Shown here one piece after another: positions 1 through 6,225 of a DNA stretch of 6,225 nt (positions within the stretch are counted from its first letter, which is position 1; every line of letters begins with the position of its first letter). This stretch comes from Candidatus Latescibacterota bacterium (lineage in GTDB: Bacteria > Latescibacterota > UBA2968 > UBA8231). Under the pieces are notes generated by a model that was not told where the DNA came from, ran no database searches, and saw only the letters and a list, made by a program, of their open reading frames with translations. Location of the stretch: contig JAJDTN010000083.1 in the NCBI GenBank assembly GCA_022827165.1, positions 1-6,225 on the forward strand. Reading direction: 5' to 3'. The translations under genes were made by a program, and so were the position numbers.

Positions 1-691
1 CGGGGTTCAGGCTGCCCAGATGGCGCCCGTCAGCGGCGATATGCACCCCGTGATCGCGGGTCTCGTCGCTGACGTGCAGCTCGATACTGCAGTCGGGTGC
101 GAGGATCAGCGAGCGCGAGGTGAAGTTGTGCTCGTTGATGCCGTCGAGCATCAGGCAGCGGACGTCGGGCATCACGATGGGAGCCCCCGCCGAAAGCAGG
201 AAACCGGTGCTTCCGGTCGGGGTGCCGACCACTACCCCGTCCCCCTTGATGGTGCGGATCTTGGTGCCGTTCACGGAAACGTCGATGTAGAGAAAGCCGC
301 TCCCGGTCAGGCGCACGATGATCTCGTTGATCGACCGTGTCACCCCGTGCGGATGCCGGCACTCGAGGACCAGGCGCTCGCTGACCAGGTAGTTCCCCTC
401 GAGGAGCAGGGTCAGAACCCGGTCGAGGTCGTCGCGGTCGGCCGCGGTCAGGAATCCGGTGGTGCCGAAGTTGATCGCCAGCACCGGCCCGGTGCAGAAC
501 AGGTCGAGGGCCTTGAGGACGGTGCCGTCCCCGCCCATGGCCATGACCATGTCCAGATCCCCGGGCGGAGTCTCCTCCCACTTCAGGGGGGCAAGGGAAA
601 TGCCGCGCCTCGCGAAGAGGTCGTCGAGCTCGGTGAGCGGATAGGTCTGCTCTCCGTCGCGCAGCAGGACCCCGACTTTCTTCAGGTCCAT
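1..691 (-). CDS. nadK: NAD kinase (ATP-NAD kinase), C-terminus cut by window edge
   Basis: Phosphorylates NAD to NADP in the cytoplasm; this is the only known route to NADP. The 230 visible residues show the family motifs in order: GGDGT at residues 53-57 (catalytic Asp55), GTTGFLT at 76-82, the Asn-Glu motif at 122-123 (SINEIIV), a DG pair at 151-152 followed by TPTGST at 157-162, and a C-terminal ADGR at 220-223. The start is the ATG at 691, only 3 bases after the stop of the upstream dehydrogenase, so coupled translation is likely. A GGAGAGAGG stretch (706-714) lies 14 bases upstream, which is rather far for a ribosome site. The N-terminus (MDLKKVGVLL) is as expected for the family. The end is missing at the left edge, probably some tens of residues. 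Oddities: STGF where STAY is usual, and GINEHNF where a PICPHSL-like segment is usual. Family assignment is secure from the motifs; the symbol follows from the family. Confidence 0.93.
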   Translation of the reverse strand, partial: MDLKKVGVLLRDGEQTYPLTELDDLFARRGISLAPLKWEETPPGDLDMVMAMGGDGTVLKALDLFCTGPVLAINFGTTGFLTAADRDDLDRVLTLLLEGNYLVSERLVLECRHPHGVTRSINEIIVRLTGSGFLYIDVSVNGTKIRTIKGDGVVVGTPTGSTGFLLSAGAPIVMPDVRCLMLDGINEHNFTSRSLILAPDCSIELHVSDETRDHGVHIAADGRHLGSLNP

Positions 692-694
692 CCT

Positions 695-1603
695 TCAGCT
701 GCGCGCCTCTCTCCGCGCCTGCGCTTCGTACGCCTTGATCAGGGCCTGGGTGCCCTCGTCGGCGCACCCCATGCGCTCGACGATGTTGAAGTACTGGTGG
801 GCGATGCTCGTACCCGGCAGGGCCAGCTTGACATCGTTGGCCGCCTCGAGGACGAGCTTGAGGTCCTTCTGCTGCAAGCGCACCATGAACCCGGGCTCGA
901 AGTCCCCCTTGAGGATCCGCGGGCCCAGATTGGTCATCTGCCACGAACCCGCGGCGCCGCCGGAGATGGCGTCGAGGACCTTCTGCACGTCCATGTCGGA
1001 GGCCGCCGCCAGCATGAGGGCCTCGGCCATGGCCAGGTTGGCGCAGGCCACGGCGATCTGGTTGCAGGCCTTGGTCGTCTGCCCGGCGCCGCTGCCGCCG
1101 ATGAGGTTGATGTTCTTCCCCATGGCCTCGAAGACGGGCCGACAGTCGTCGAAGACGGCCTGCTCGCCCCCCACCATGATCGACAGCGTCCCCTGCCGGG
1201 CGCCCACGTCGCCGCCGCTCACCGGCGCGTCGAGCATGTGCACGCCCGACTCCTGGAGGCGCGCGGAGATCTCGCGGGTGACGCGTGGCGAGATGGTGCT
1301 CATGTCGATGACGGTGGCTCCCCTGCGGGCCCCGTGGACGACGCCGTCCTCGCCGAGGATCACCGCCTCCACGTCGGGCGTGTCGGTGACGATGGTGATG
1401 ATCACGTCGCTGCCTTCGGCCGCCTCCCTCGGGGAGGCCACACGGCGGCCGCCGGCCTCGACCACCTCCCGCACGCCGGGGCGGTCCGAGCGGTTGTAGA
1501 CCTTCAGCGAAAACCCGGCCTTCATGAGATTCAGGGCCATGGGGGCTCCCATGATCCCGAGACCGACGAAGCCGATGCGCGTCTCTGCGGGTGTGGCTGG
1601 CAT
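695..1603 (-). CDS. NAD(P)-dependent beta-hydroxyacid dehydrogenase, GarR/HIBADH/GLYR family
   Basis: Predicted 302-residue cytoplasmic oxidoreductase that interconverts a beta-hydroxyacid and its semialdehyde. Substrates in this family include tartronate semialdehyde, 3-hydroxyisobutyrate, succinic semialdehyde and glyoxylate. An N-terminal Rossmann fold starts with GFVGLGIMGAPMALNLMKAG (residues 11-30). NRSD at 37-40 stands where NAD-specific relatives carry an Asp, which suggests NADP. The substrate motif DAPVSGGDVGARQGTL spans 125-140. The catalytic-lysine helix GAGQTTKACNQ has Lys178, and KDLKLVLEAA at 246-255 supplies the second conserved lysine. Length is normal for the family. The frame stays open upstream to 1693, but that stretch overlaps the preceding chaperone gene. 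The ATG at 1603 has AGGAGA 10 bases upstream and starts just before the Rossmann strand, so it is preferred. The gene sits 20 bases after the chaperone stop and 3 bases before NAD kinase. The exact substrate cannot be read from sequence, so no gene symbol is given. Confidence 0.92.
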   Translation of the reverse strand: MPATPAETRIGFVGLGIMGAPMALNLMKAGFSLKVYNRSDRPGVREVVEAGGRRVASPREAAEGSDVIITIVTDTPDVEAVILGEDGVVHGARRGATVIDMSTISPRVTREISARLQESGVHMLDAPVSGGDVGARQGTLSIMVGGEQAVFDDCRPVFEAMGKNINLIGGSGAGQTTKACNQIAVACANLAMAEALMLAAASDMDVQKVLDAISGGAAGSWQMTNLGPRILKGDFEPGFMVRLQQKDLKLVLEAANDVKLALPGTSIAHQYFNIVERMGCADEGTQALIKAYEAQARREARS

Positions 1604-1611
1604 GACCAAGT

Positions 1612-1621
1612 GCTCTCCTGG
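1612..1621 (-). promoter_or_regulatory. Ribosome binding site of the dehydrogenase gene
   Basis: On the minus strand this reads CCAGGAGAGC. The AGGAGA core lies 10 bases before the ATG at 1603, within the 20-base gap after the chaperone stop codon (1624-1626). It decides the start of the dehydrogenase against the longer upstream extension. The same ten bases recur before the chaperone gene. Confidence 0.7.
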
Positions 1622-1623
1622 GG

Positions 1624-3441
1624 TCAGAAGTTCGAGTAGAACTGGTGGCGGTTGTCCTCGATATCGGCGTTCTCGTAGATCTGCGCATACCACACCTGCA
1701 GCGACTCGGCGCGGCGCGTCTGCAGCAGCTCCGCCTCGACCCCGGCCCGCTCCTCCTCGAAGGCGGCCTCGTCGATGGCGGTCTTCCCGGTCAGGTGCAG
1801 GAGGTAGGCGCCGTTGCCCTGGACCACGACGCCGCTCACCTGGCCGGCCTCCAGGGCGAAGGCGGCGCCGGCGAACTCCCCGCCCCGGCCGACACCGGGG
1901 ACGAAGTCCATTCTCGCGAAGGGCCCGCCGGTGCGGACCTCCAGTCCCGCGGCGGCCACGGCGTCGGCAAAGTCCTGCCCCGCCTCCACCGCCTCCTTCA
2001 CCGGGAGCAGCTTCTCGCCGGCGATCCCGGAGCGCTTGAGGCGCCGCACCGACGACTCCAACTGCGGCCGGACCTCCTCGAGAGGGAGGAGGCCCTCGGC
2101 CCGGCGCCCGGTGAGCTCGGCCACGAAGTACCCCGCCTCGGTGCTGCCCACGGGGCTCTGCTCGCCGACCTCGCTGTCGAAGAGCCGGCCCACGACCCAG
2201 CCCGTGCCGCCGCCTGTCACGCCCGGAAGCGACCCCCCGCGGCCGATCCAGCCGGCCTCGCGGACCTCCAGCCCCTCGCTGAGCGCCGCCTGGCGCAACC
2301 CGCCCTCGGCCGCAGCGGCCGCCAGGGCCTCGGCCCGCTCGAGGATCTCGTCTTCCGTCTGCGGCGAGGCCCGGTACTTGAGCAGGAGGTGGCGGGCCCG
2401 GACCCGCTCCTCCTCGCCGGGCTCGGCGGCAGGGCGCTCCTCTACCTTGATGAGGTGCCAGCCGTAGGTGGTCTGCACCGGCTGCGAGACCTCGCCCGGG
2501 GCCAGGGCGAAGGCCGCCTCCTCGAACTCGGGTACCATGGATCCGCGGCCGAAGAGACCGAGGTCGCCGCCGTTCTCCGCGGTGCCCTCGTCGTCCGACA
2601 TGGCCGACGCCATGTCGCCGAAGTCGGCCCCCGCCTCGACGATCTCGCGGCGCAGGCGAAGGATCTCCTCGGCCACCTCGGCCGAGTCCGCGGCACTCGG
2701 CTGGCGGGGCATGAGCACGTAGATCACCTCGATCTGCTCGGGGTGCCGGAAGTCGGACTCGCGCTCCTCGTACCGGGCCCGCAGGTCCTCGTCGGTCACC
2801 GCCACGCCGACGGCCGGGACCGTCGACACCGGCACGAAGGCGTACTCGACGGTGGCCTTCTCGTTGCGGTCCTCGTAGTGCCGGCGGACCTCCTGGGGGG
2901 TGACGCGGGCCGTCTCGGCCAGCAGCCCCTGCAGGCGCCGGGCGATCAGCTGCTGGTGGATCATCCGCTCCACCTGGGCGATGAAGGGGCGCTGCTCCCG
3001 CACCGTGGTCTCGTCGCTGAAGATCTGCTGGTAGAGCTCGAGGTCGAACTCGCCGTCGCGCTGGAAGGCGGACAGTTCCCGGACCACGTCAGGCGGCGAG
3101 TTCCTCGCGTAGAAAGCGAGCTCCTCGTCGGTGATCTCGATGCCCAGGCGGTCGACCTCCTGGCGCAGCAGGACCTCCGAGACCAGGGCCTGCCAGACCT
3201 CGCCCACCAGCTGACCGGTCTCCCCCCCCTCCTGCCGGCGCAGGCGCGCCGCGTTCTGCAGCGCCTGCTGGAAGAGGCGGTACGAGACCTGCTCCCCGTT
3301 GATGGAGCCCACCACGTCCGTGCCCCGCCCGGTGGACGTGCCGGAGTAGTCGGCTCCCCATTCCACGACGATCAGACCGACAAAGGCGAGAATCACGAAC
3401 CACATGATGATGCCCGTGCGCTCTCGCAGTTTCGTCATCAT
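1624..3441 (-). CDS. ppiD: PpiD/SurA-like membrane-anchored parvulin-type peptidyl-prolyl isomerase or chaperone
   Basis: A 605-residue protein, close to the usual PpiD length. It is predicted to be anchored in the inner membrane with its bulk in the periplasm, helping newly exported proteins fold. A short basic N-terminus (KLRER) precedes one transmembrane segment at about residues 10-27. A SurA-N-like helical region follows (about 44-230; VVGSINGEQVSYRLFQQAL at 43-61 is typical). The best parvulin domain is about 236-335: DLG at 293-295, MVPEF at 302-306 and GWHLIKV at 327-333 are present, but the usual first His is Tyr241. A second parvulin-like segment begins RARHLLLKY (348-356, His351) but ends AGYFVAELT, lacking the last His. 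A third partial repeat lies at about 486-553. Prolyl isomerase activity is therefore doubtful and a chaperone role is more likely. The start at 3441 (ATG ATG) is 6 bases after the ATPase stop, with AGGAGA 11 bases upstream. Assignment to PpiD rather than another SurA-like protein rests on length and the N-terminal anchor. Confidence 0.88.
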   Translation of the reverse strand: MMTKLRERTGIIMWFVILAFVGLIVVEWGADYSGTSTGRGTDVVGSINGEQVSYRLFQQALQNAARLRRQEGGETGQLVGEVWQALVSEVLLRQEVDRLGIEITDEELAFYARNSPPDVVRELSAFQRDGEFDLELYQQIFSDETTVREQRPFIAQVERMIHQQLIARRLQGLLAETARVTPQEVRRHYEDRNEKATVEYAFVPVSTVPAVGVAVTDEDLRARYEERESDFRHPEQIEVIYVLMPRQPSAADSAEVAEEILRLRREIVEAGADFGDMASAMSDDEGTAENGGDLGLFGRGSMVPEFEEAAFALAPGEVSQPVQTTYGWHLIKVEERPAAEPGEEERVRARHLLLKYRASPQTEDEILERAEALAAAAAEGGLRQAALSEGLEVREAGWIGRGGSLPGVTGGGTGWVVGRLFDSEVGEQSPVGSTEAGYFVAELTGRRAEGLLPLEEVRPQLESSVRRLKRSGIAGEKLLPVKEAVEAGQDFADAVAAAGLEVRTGGPFARMDFVPGVGRGGEFAGAAFALEAGQVSGVVVQGNGAYLLHLTGKTAIDEAAFEEERAGVEAELLQTRRAESLQVWYAQIYENADIEDNRHQFYSNF

Positions 3442-3447
3442 TTTGCG

Positions 3448-4470
3448 TCAGCTCTCCTGGTGGGCGCCCGCCCTGGCCGGGCCTGGCGCCGGGTCTCTCA
3501 TCAGGCAGGCCACGCGCCGCCCGTCTCCGGGATCGACGAGGCCGGGCACTTCGCGGCGGCAGCGGTCGCGCGCCTCGGGACAGCGGGGGTGGAAGGCGCA
3601 GCCCCCGGGCACGCGGGCGGGGCTGGGGACATCGCCGCCGAGCACCATCCGCTGCCGGCGGGCGGCCGGGTCCGGCACCGGCACGGCGGCCATCAGCGCC
3701 CGCGTATAGGGATGGCTCGGCGAGCCGAACAACTGGTCCCTGGTGGCAAGCTCCACGATTCGTCCCAGGTACATCACCGCCACGCGGTCGGCGACATGCC
3801 GGATGACGCCGAGGTCGTGGGCGATGAAGAGGTACGTGAGCCCGAGATCGCGCTGGATGTCCTGGAGCAGGTTCACGATCTGCCCCTGCACGGAGACATC
3901 GAGGGCGGAGACCGGCTCGTCGGCGACGATGAAGGCCGGGCTCACGGCCAGGGCCCGGGCGATGCCGATCCGTTGCCGCTGACCCCCGCTGAACTCGTGC
4001 GGGTACCGGGAGGCGGCGCCGGCCGGCAGGCCGACCATCTCCAGAAGCTCGGCCACCCGTTCGGACATCCGGCCTTCCAGGAGCCCGTGGATCCGGAGCC
4101 CCTCTCCGAGAAGGGTGCGCACACGCATTCTCGGATTCAGCGAGCTGTACGGATCCTGGAACACCATCTGCATGTGCCGCCGCAGCGACCGCAACTCGCG
4201 GCCGTCGAGGTCGGCGAGGTTGCGGCCCTGAAAGTACGCCGCCCCCGAGGTGGCGTCGAGGAGCCGCAGGATCAGCCGGCCGAGGGTTGTCTTGCCGCAG
4301 CCGCTCTCGCCGACGACGCCCAGGGTCTCCCCGGTCCACACCTGCAGGGAGACGTCGTCCACCGCGCGCACCCAGCCGCGGACCCGGCCCCAGGCCCCGC
4401 GGCGGACCGGGAAGTACTTGCTCAGGCCGCGGGTCTCGACGATCGGCTTCACCGCCTCAGACGGATGCAT
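3448..4470 (-). CDS. Peptide-type ABC transporter ATP-binding protein, OppF/DppF family
   Basis: A 340-residue cytoplasmic ATPase expected to pair with the OppD-like protein encoded just upstream and drive uptake of peptides or a related substrate. The nucleotide-binding domain is complete: Walker A GESGCGKT at 54-61, Q-loop Gln105 in [12 protein letters not shown], signature FSGGQ at 160-164, Walker B FIVADEP at 180-186 with its catalytic Glu, D-loop SALD at 188-191 and switch His218. SKYFPVRRG near the N-terminus and [11 protein letters not shown] are typical of the F subunit. The oligopeptide C-terminal domain (oligo_HPY, about 236-325) contains HPYTRALM and four cysteines (291, 297, 304, 322) in the pattern reported to bind an iron-sulfur cluster in relatives. 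The ATG at 4470 overlaps the end of the upstream ATPase gene by 14 bases and has GGAGGT just before it. No permease or binding-protein gene is in the window, so the substrate (dipeptide, oligopeptide, nickel or other) is open and a specific symbol is withheld. Confidence 0.94.
   Translation of the reverse strand: MHPSEAVKPIVETRGLSKYFPVRRGAWGRVRGWVRAVDDVSLQVWTGETLGVVGESGCGKTTLGRLILRLLDATSGAAYFQGRNLADLDGRELRSLRRHMQMVFQDPYSSLNPRMRVRTLLGEGLRIHGLLEGRMSERVAELLEMVGLPAGAASRYPHEFSGGQRQRIGIARALAVSPAFIVADEPVSALDVSVQGQIVNLLQDIQRDLGLTYLFIAHDLGVIRHVADRVAVMYLGRIVELATRDQLFGSPSHPYTRALMAAVPVPDPAARRQRMVLGGDVPSPARVPGGCAFHPRCPEARDRCRREVPGLVDPGDGRRVACLMRDPAPGPARAGAHQES
3451..3460 (-). promoter_or_regulatory. Ribosome binding site of the PpiD-like gene, inside the end of the OppF-like gene
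   Basis: Minus-strand CCAGGAGAGC. The AGGAGA core is 11 bases before the first ATG (3441) and 14 before the second (3438), so the first ATG is favoured. The site overlaps the last codons and the stop of the ATPase gene, which implies that translation of the two genes is linked. Confidence 0.6.
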
Positions 4471-5470
4471 CCCACCTCCAGCAGGCGGCGCTGTGGCCCG
4501 GGCCGACCTCCTCCAGGGGCGGGGACTCGCCGCGGCAGCGGTCCTCCGCCAGGGGGCACCGGGGGTGGAAGCGGCAGCCCGAGGGGAAATCGGTGGCCTC
4601 GGGGACGCGGCCGGGGATGACCTCCAGGCGGTTCAGGGGACCCTCGAGCTGCGGGACCGAGCGCAGCAGCCCCCTCGTGTACGGATGCCGCGGGTCGGCG
4701 AAGAGCCGCGCCGTCTCCGCCGTCTCCACGATGCGCCCCGCGTACATCACCGCCACCCTGTCGGCGGTCTCGGCCACGACGCCGAGATCGTGGGTGATGA
4801 GCAGGACGGCCATGTGGAACTCGGCCTGCAGCCGTTGCAGCAGGTCCAGGATCTGGGCCTGGGTGGTCACGTCGAGGGCCGTGGTCGGCTCGTCGGCGAT
4901 GAGCACGTCGGGGGCGCAGGACAGGGCCATGGCGATCATGACCCGCTGCCGCATTCCGCCGCTCAGCTGGTGCGGGTACTCGTCGACGCGCTGCTCCGGA
5001 GCCGGGATGCCGACCCTCCGCATCATGTCGATGGCCCGCTCCCGCGCCTGCTGCCGGCCCGCGTCCCGGTGACGGCGGACGGCCTCGGCGATCTGGTCGC
5101 CGCAGGTCAGGACCGGATTGAGGCTGGTCATCGGCTCCTGGAAGATCATGGCGATCTCGTTGCCCCGGACGCGGCGCATCTCCTCCTCCTCCAGGTCGAG
5201 GAGATCGCGCCCCCGGAGCCGGACCCGGCCCCCCTCGATCCGGCCCGGGGAGGAGACCAGCCGCAGCACGGACAGGGCGGCGAGGCTCTTGCCGCAGCCG
5301 CTCTCTCCCACCAGCCCCAGGGTCTCGCCCCGGCCGAGGTGGAAGGAGAGTCCGTCGACGGCGCGTCCGACGCCGCTCCGGGTGTGGAACCAGGTGCGCA
5401 GACCGCGCACCTCGAGGACCGGCTCTTCGCCGGACGCCGGGCCCGGGGGCGAAGGGGTCACGGCGGTCAC
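4457..5470 (-). CDS. Peptide-type ABC transporter ATP-binding protein, OppD/DppD family
   Basis: A 337-residue cytoplasmic ATPase, partner of the OppF-like protein that follows. Motifs from the chosen start: Walker A GESGCGKS at 55-62, Q-loop Gln111 in [11 protein letters not shown] (typical of the D subunit), signature LSGGM at 169-173, Walker B VLIADEP at 189-195, D-loop TALD at 197-200 and switch His227. All are intact. The C-terminal oligo_HPY domain has HPYTRGLL at about 262-269 and four cysteines (299, 305, 312, 330) spaced as in iron-sulfur-binding relatives. The frame stays open far upstream (to 6163), but that part is a shadow of the lipoyl-transferase gene. The likely start is the GTG at 5470, whose last two bases begin the TGA stop of that gene (GTGA overlap). 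A second GTG at 5461 is possible. Neither has a convincing ribosome site, so coupling to upstream translation is inferred. The end overlaps the OppF-like gene by 14 bases. Identity is sure, the start less so, and the substrate unknown. Confidence 0.92.
   Translation of the reverse strand: MTAVTPSPPGPASGEEPVLEVRGLRTWFHTRSGVGRAVDGLSFHLGRGETLGLVGESGCGKSLAALSVLRLVSSPGRIEGGRVRLRGRDLLDLEEEEMRRVRGNEIAMIFQEPMTSLNPVLTCGDQIAEAVRRHRDAGRQQARERAIDMMRRVGIPAPEQRVDEYPHQLSGGMRQRVMIAMALSCAPDVLIADEPTTALDVTTQAQILDLLQRLQAEFHMAVLLITHDLGVVAETADRVAVMYAGRIVETAETARLFADPRHPYTRGLLRSVPQLEGPLNRLEVIPGRVPEATDFPSGCRFHPRCPLAEDRCRGESPPLEEVGPGHSAACWRWDASV
4474..4479 (-). promoter_or_regulatory. Strong ribosome binding site of the OppF-like gene
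   Basis: Minus-strand GGAGGT, a near-perfect Shine-Dalgarno match, sits 3 bases before the ATG at 4470. It lies inside the last codons of the OppD-like gene. It supports the 14-base overlap start over any later ATG. Confidence 0.65.
5467..5470 (-). other. GTGA start/stop overlap between the lipoyl-transferase and OppD-like genes
   Basis: On the minus strand the bases read GTGA: GTG opens the ATPase frame and TGA closes the lipoyl-transferase frame. Such overlaps usually mean that the ribosome finishing the first gene restarts on the second. No ribosome binding site is evident just upstream (the preceding bases are C-rich), which fits re-initiation. The alternative start, GTG at 5461, would leave a gap of only a few bases instead. 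Confidence 0.6.
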
Positions 5471-6225
5471 CGCGAGAGTGGGGCGGCGTCTGCAAAACGC
5501 AGGGCGTGGCCCTCGGTTCCGTACGTCTCCCGGGCCAGGACCTCGGACCGCCGCCGCTCCGCGGGGGTCAGCGGCGCCTCGCGAACCGGCAGGCCGAGGA
5601 CCTGGCCGAAGCCTGCGGCCAGGCAGCCCACGAGACGGTCCCTGTCCAGGGGCTGGCCGGCGCACTCGGCCAGGTGCGTGCTCGCAGCCTCCAGGGACGG
5701 GCCCCCCTGCCGCGGAGCCGGGATCAGCTCCGCCAGGCGCAGGTGCTCGGGCCCGGCCAGCAGGGAACCGTGCTGCAGCAGCGCCCCCCGCGTGCGGCGC
5801 TGGGCGCTGCCCACCAGCTTGCGGCCGCCGCTGGTCAGCTCCCAGCGCGAGGCGCTGGCGAAGCAGGCCCCGTGCCGGGTGCCGGGACGCCCCCCGGGAG
5901 CCAGCTCGACATCGACCCCGCCGCGCCGCAGGCCCTCGGCCAGACACTCGCCGAGGATGCGGCACGCCTCCGGCAGGGGATGGGCCGCGGGGCCCTCGCC
6001 CTCGGCGCAGTGAAAGCTGTAGGTGATCTCGTTCCAGTGCAGGACGGCCCGGCCCCCCGTGGGGCGGCGGACGATGTCGATACCGAGGTCCCGGCAACGG
6101 GAGATGTCGACAGCCTCCCGGGCGCGCTGGCCGAAACCGAGACTGACCGCCGGGGGGCTCCACCCGTAGGTGCGCAGGATCGGGCCGCCGCCGTGGCGGG
6201 CGGCGGCGAGGAGGACGTCGTCGAC
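5467..6225 (-). CDS. Octanoyl/lipoyl transferase of the LipM/LplA fold, N-terminus cut by window edge
   Basis: A cofactor-transfer protein of the biotin/lipoate ligase fold (BPL_LplA_LipB) that would place octanoyl or lipoyl groups on the lysine of 2-oxoacid dehydrogenase E2 or GcvH proteins. The frame is open from the right edge and gives 252 visible residues. Family motifs: [16 protein letters not shown] at 18-33, [20 protein letters not shown] at 52-71, [20 protein letters not shown] at 120-139 and [16 protein letters not shown] at 140-155. Cys121 in ACFAS aligns with the acyl-accepting cysteine of LipM octanoyltransferases, and Lys136 is the conserved fold lysine. About 20 residues (including an MAVDEALL-like start) are probably missing. 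The resulting length near 270, without the extra C-terminal domain of E. coli LplA, favours a LipM-like octanoyltransferase, but a lipoate ligase cannot be excluded. The stop TGA overlaps the GTG start of the OppD-like gene. An internal ATG at 5814 is far too late to be the true start. Confidence 0.88.
   Translation of the reverse strand, partial: VDDVLLAAARHGGGPILRTYGWSPPAVSLGFGQRAREAVDISRCRDLGIDIVRRPTGGRAVLHWNEITYSFHCAEGEGPAAHPLPEACRILGECLAEGLRRGGVDVELAPGGRPGTRHGACFASASRWELTSGGRKLVGSAQRRTRGALLQHGSLLAGPEHLRLAELIPAPRQGGPSLEAASTHLAECAGQPLDRDRLVGCLAAGFGQVLGLPVREAPLTPAERRRSEVLARETYGTEGHALRFADAAPLSR

Noticed and set aside
20..1639. A 539-codon + strand frame across the NAD kinase and dehydrogenase genes.
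   Set aside because: It is the codon-register antisense shadow of two well-supported minus-strand genes, with composition bias and no family motif.
1624..1641. The chaperone ends in FYSNF, with a terminal Phe reminiscent of outer-membrane protein signatures.
   Set aside because: The protein has an N-terminal membrane anchor and no beta-barrel; a terminal aromatic residue alone is not evidence.
1604..1693. A 30-residue N-terminal extension of the dehydrogenase from an ATG at 1693.
   Set aside because: It would overlap the chaperone gene by 70 bases and add sequence not found before the Rossmann fold; the ATG at 1603 has a good ribosome site.
1645..4620. A 991-codon open frame on the + strand, antisense to the chaperone and OppF-like genes.
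   Set aside because: It lies in exact codon register with both minus-strand genes, so stops arise only from sense codons CTA, TTA and TCA, which are rare at this GC. Its translation is low-complexity (Ala, Gly, Leu, His, Asp, Arg) with no recognisable domain.
4250..6013. A 587-codon + strand frame over the OppD-like and lipoyl-transferase genes.
   Set aside because: It is in register with the OppD-like gene and then runs through GC-rich sequence; the Arg/Pro/Ser-rich product has no domain.
5471..6163. A possible 230-residue N-terminal extension of the OppD-like ATPase, as the frame is open to an ATG at 6163.
   Set aside because: The region encodes a clear LipM/LplA-fold protein in another frame. 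The extension is Gly/Pro/Arg-rich without domains, and OppD-like proteins normally start near the GTG chosen here.
1..6225. Search for CRISPR repeats, tRNA or rRNA genes, insertion sequences, terminators and promoters.
   Set aside because: Genes fill the window with gaps of at most 20 bases; I saw no repeat array, RNA gene, inverted-repeat ends or hairpin plus T-run.

Overview
The window is a high-GC (roughly two-thirds or more G+C by eye), fully coding stretch. It comes from what looks like a diderm bacterium: it encodes a membrane-anchored PpiD-type chaperone that would face the periplasm. Third codon positions are strongly G/C, with very few CTA, TTA or TCA codons. I cannot name the species. 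A high-GC, probably uncultured Gram-negative phylum would fit, but that is inference.

Six genes lie on the minus strand, reading from the right end (6225) to the left end (1). They are: (1) an octanoyl/lipoyl-transfer protein of the LipM/LplA fold, cut by the right edge; (2) an OppD/DppD-type peptide ABC transporter ATPase; (3) its OppF/DppF-type partner; (4) a 605-residue PpiD/SurA-like parvulin chaperone; (5) a beta-hydroxyacid dehydrogenase of the GarR/HIBADH family; (6) an NAD kinase, cut by the left edge. The junctions are very tight: a 4-base GTGA overlap, a 14-base overlap, then gaps of 6, 20 and 3 bases. This is the layout of one polycistronic operon with translational coupling. No promoter, terminator, RNA gene, mobile element, CRISPR array or non-coding stretch above 20 bases is visible. 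The + strand holds only long antisense shadow frames.

Functionally the cluster is mixed. The two ATPases should form a heterodimeric nucleotide-binding pair of a peptide (or related) importer whose permeases and binding protein are not in the window. The PpiD-like protein would assist folding of exported proteins. The dehydrogenase carries an Asn-Arg-Ser motif typical of NADP preference and is directly followed by the kinase that makes NADP. The lipoyl gene belongs to central-metabolism cofactor attachment.

I see no clearly new biological system. The points most worth a second look are the split, degenerate parvulin active site in the PpiD-like protein, the dehydrogenase/NAD kinase pairing, the permease-less ATPase pair with four-cysteine C-terminal motifs, and departures from consensus in the NAD kinase.
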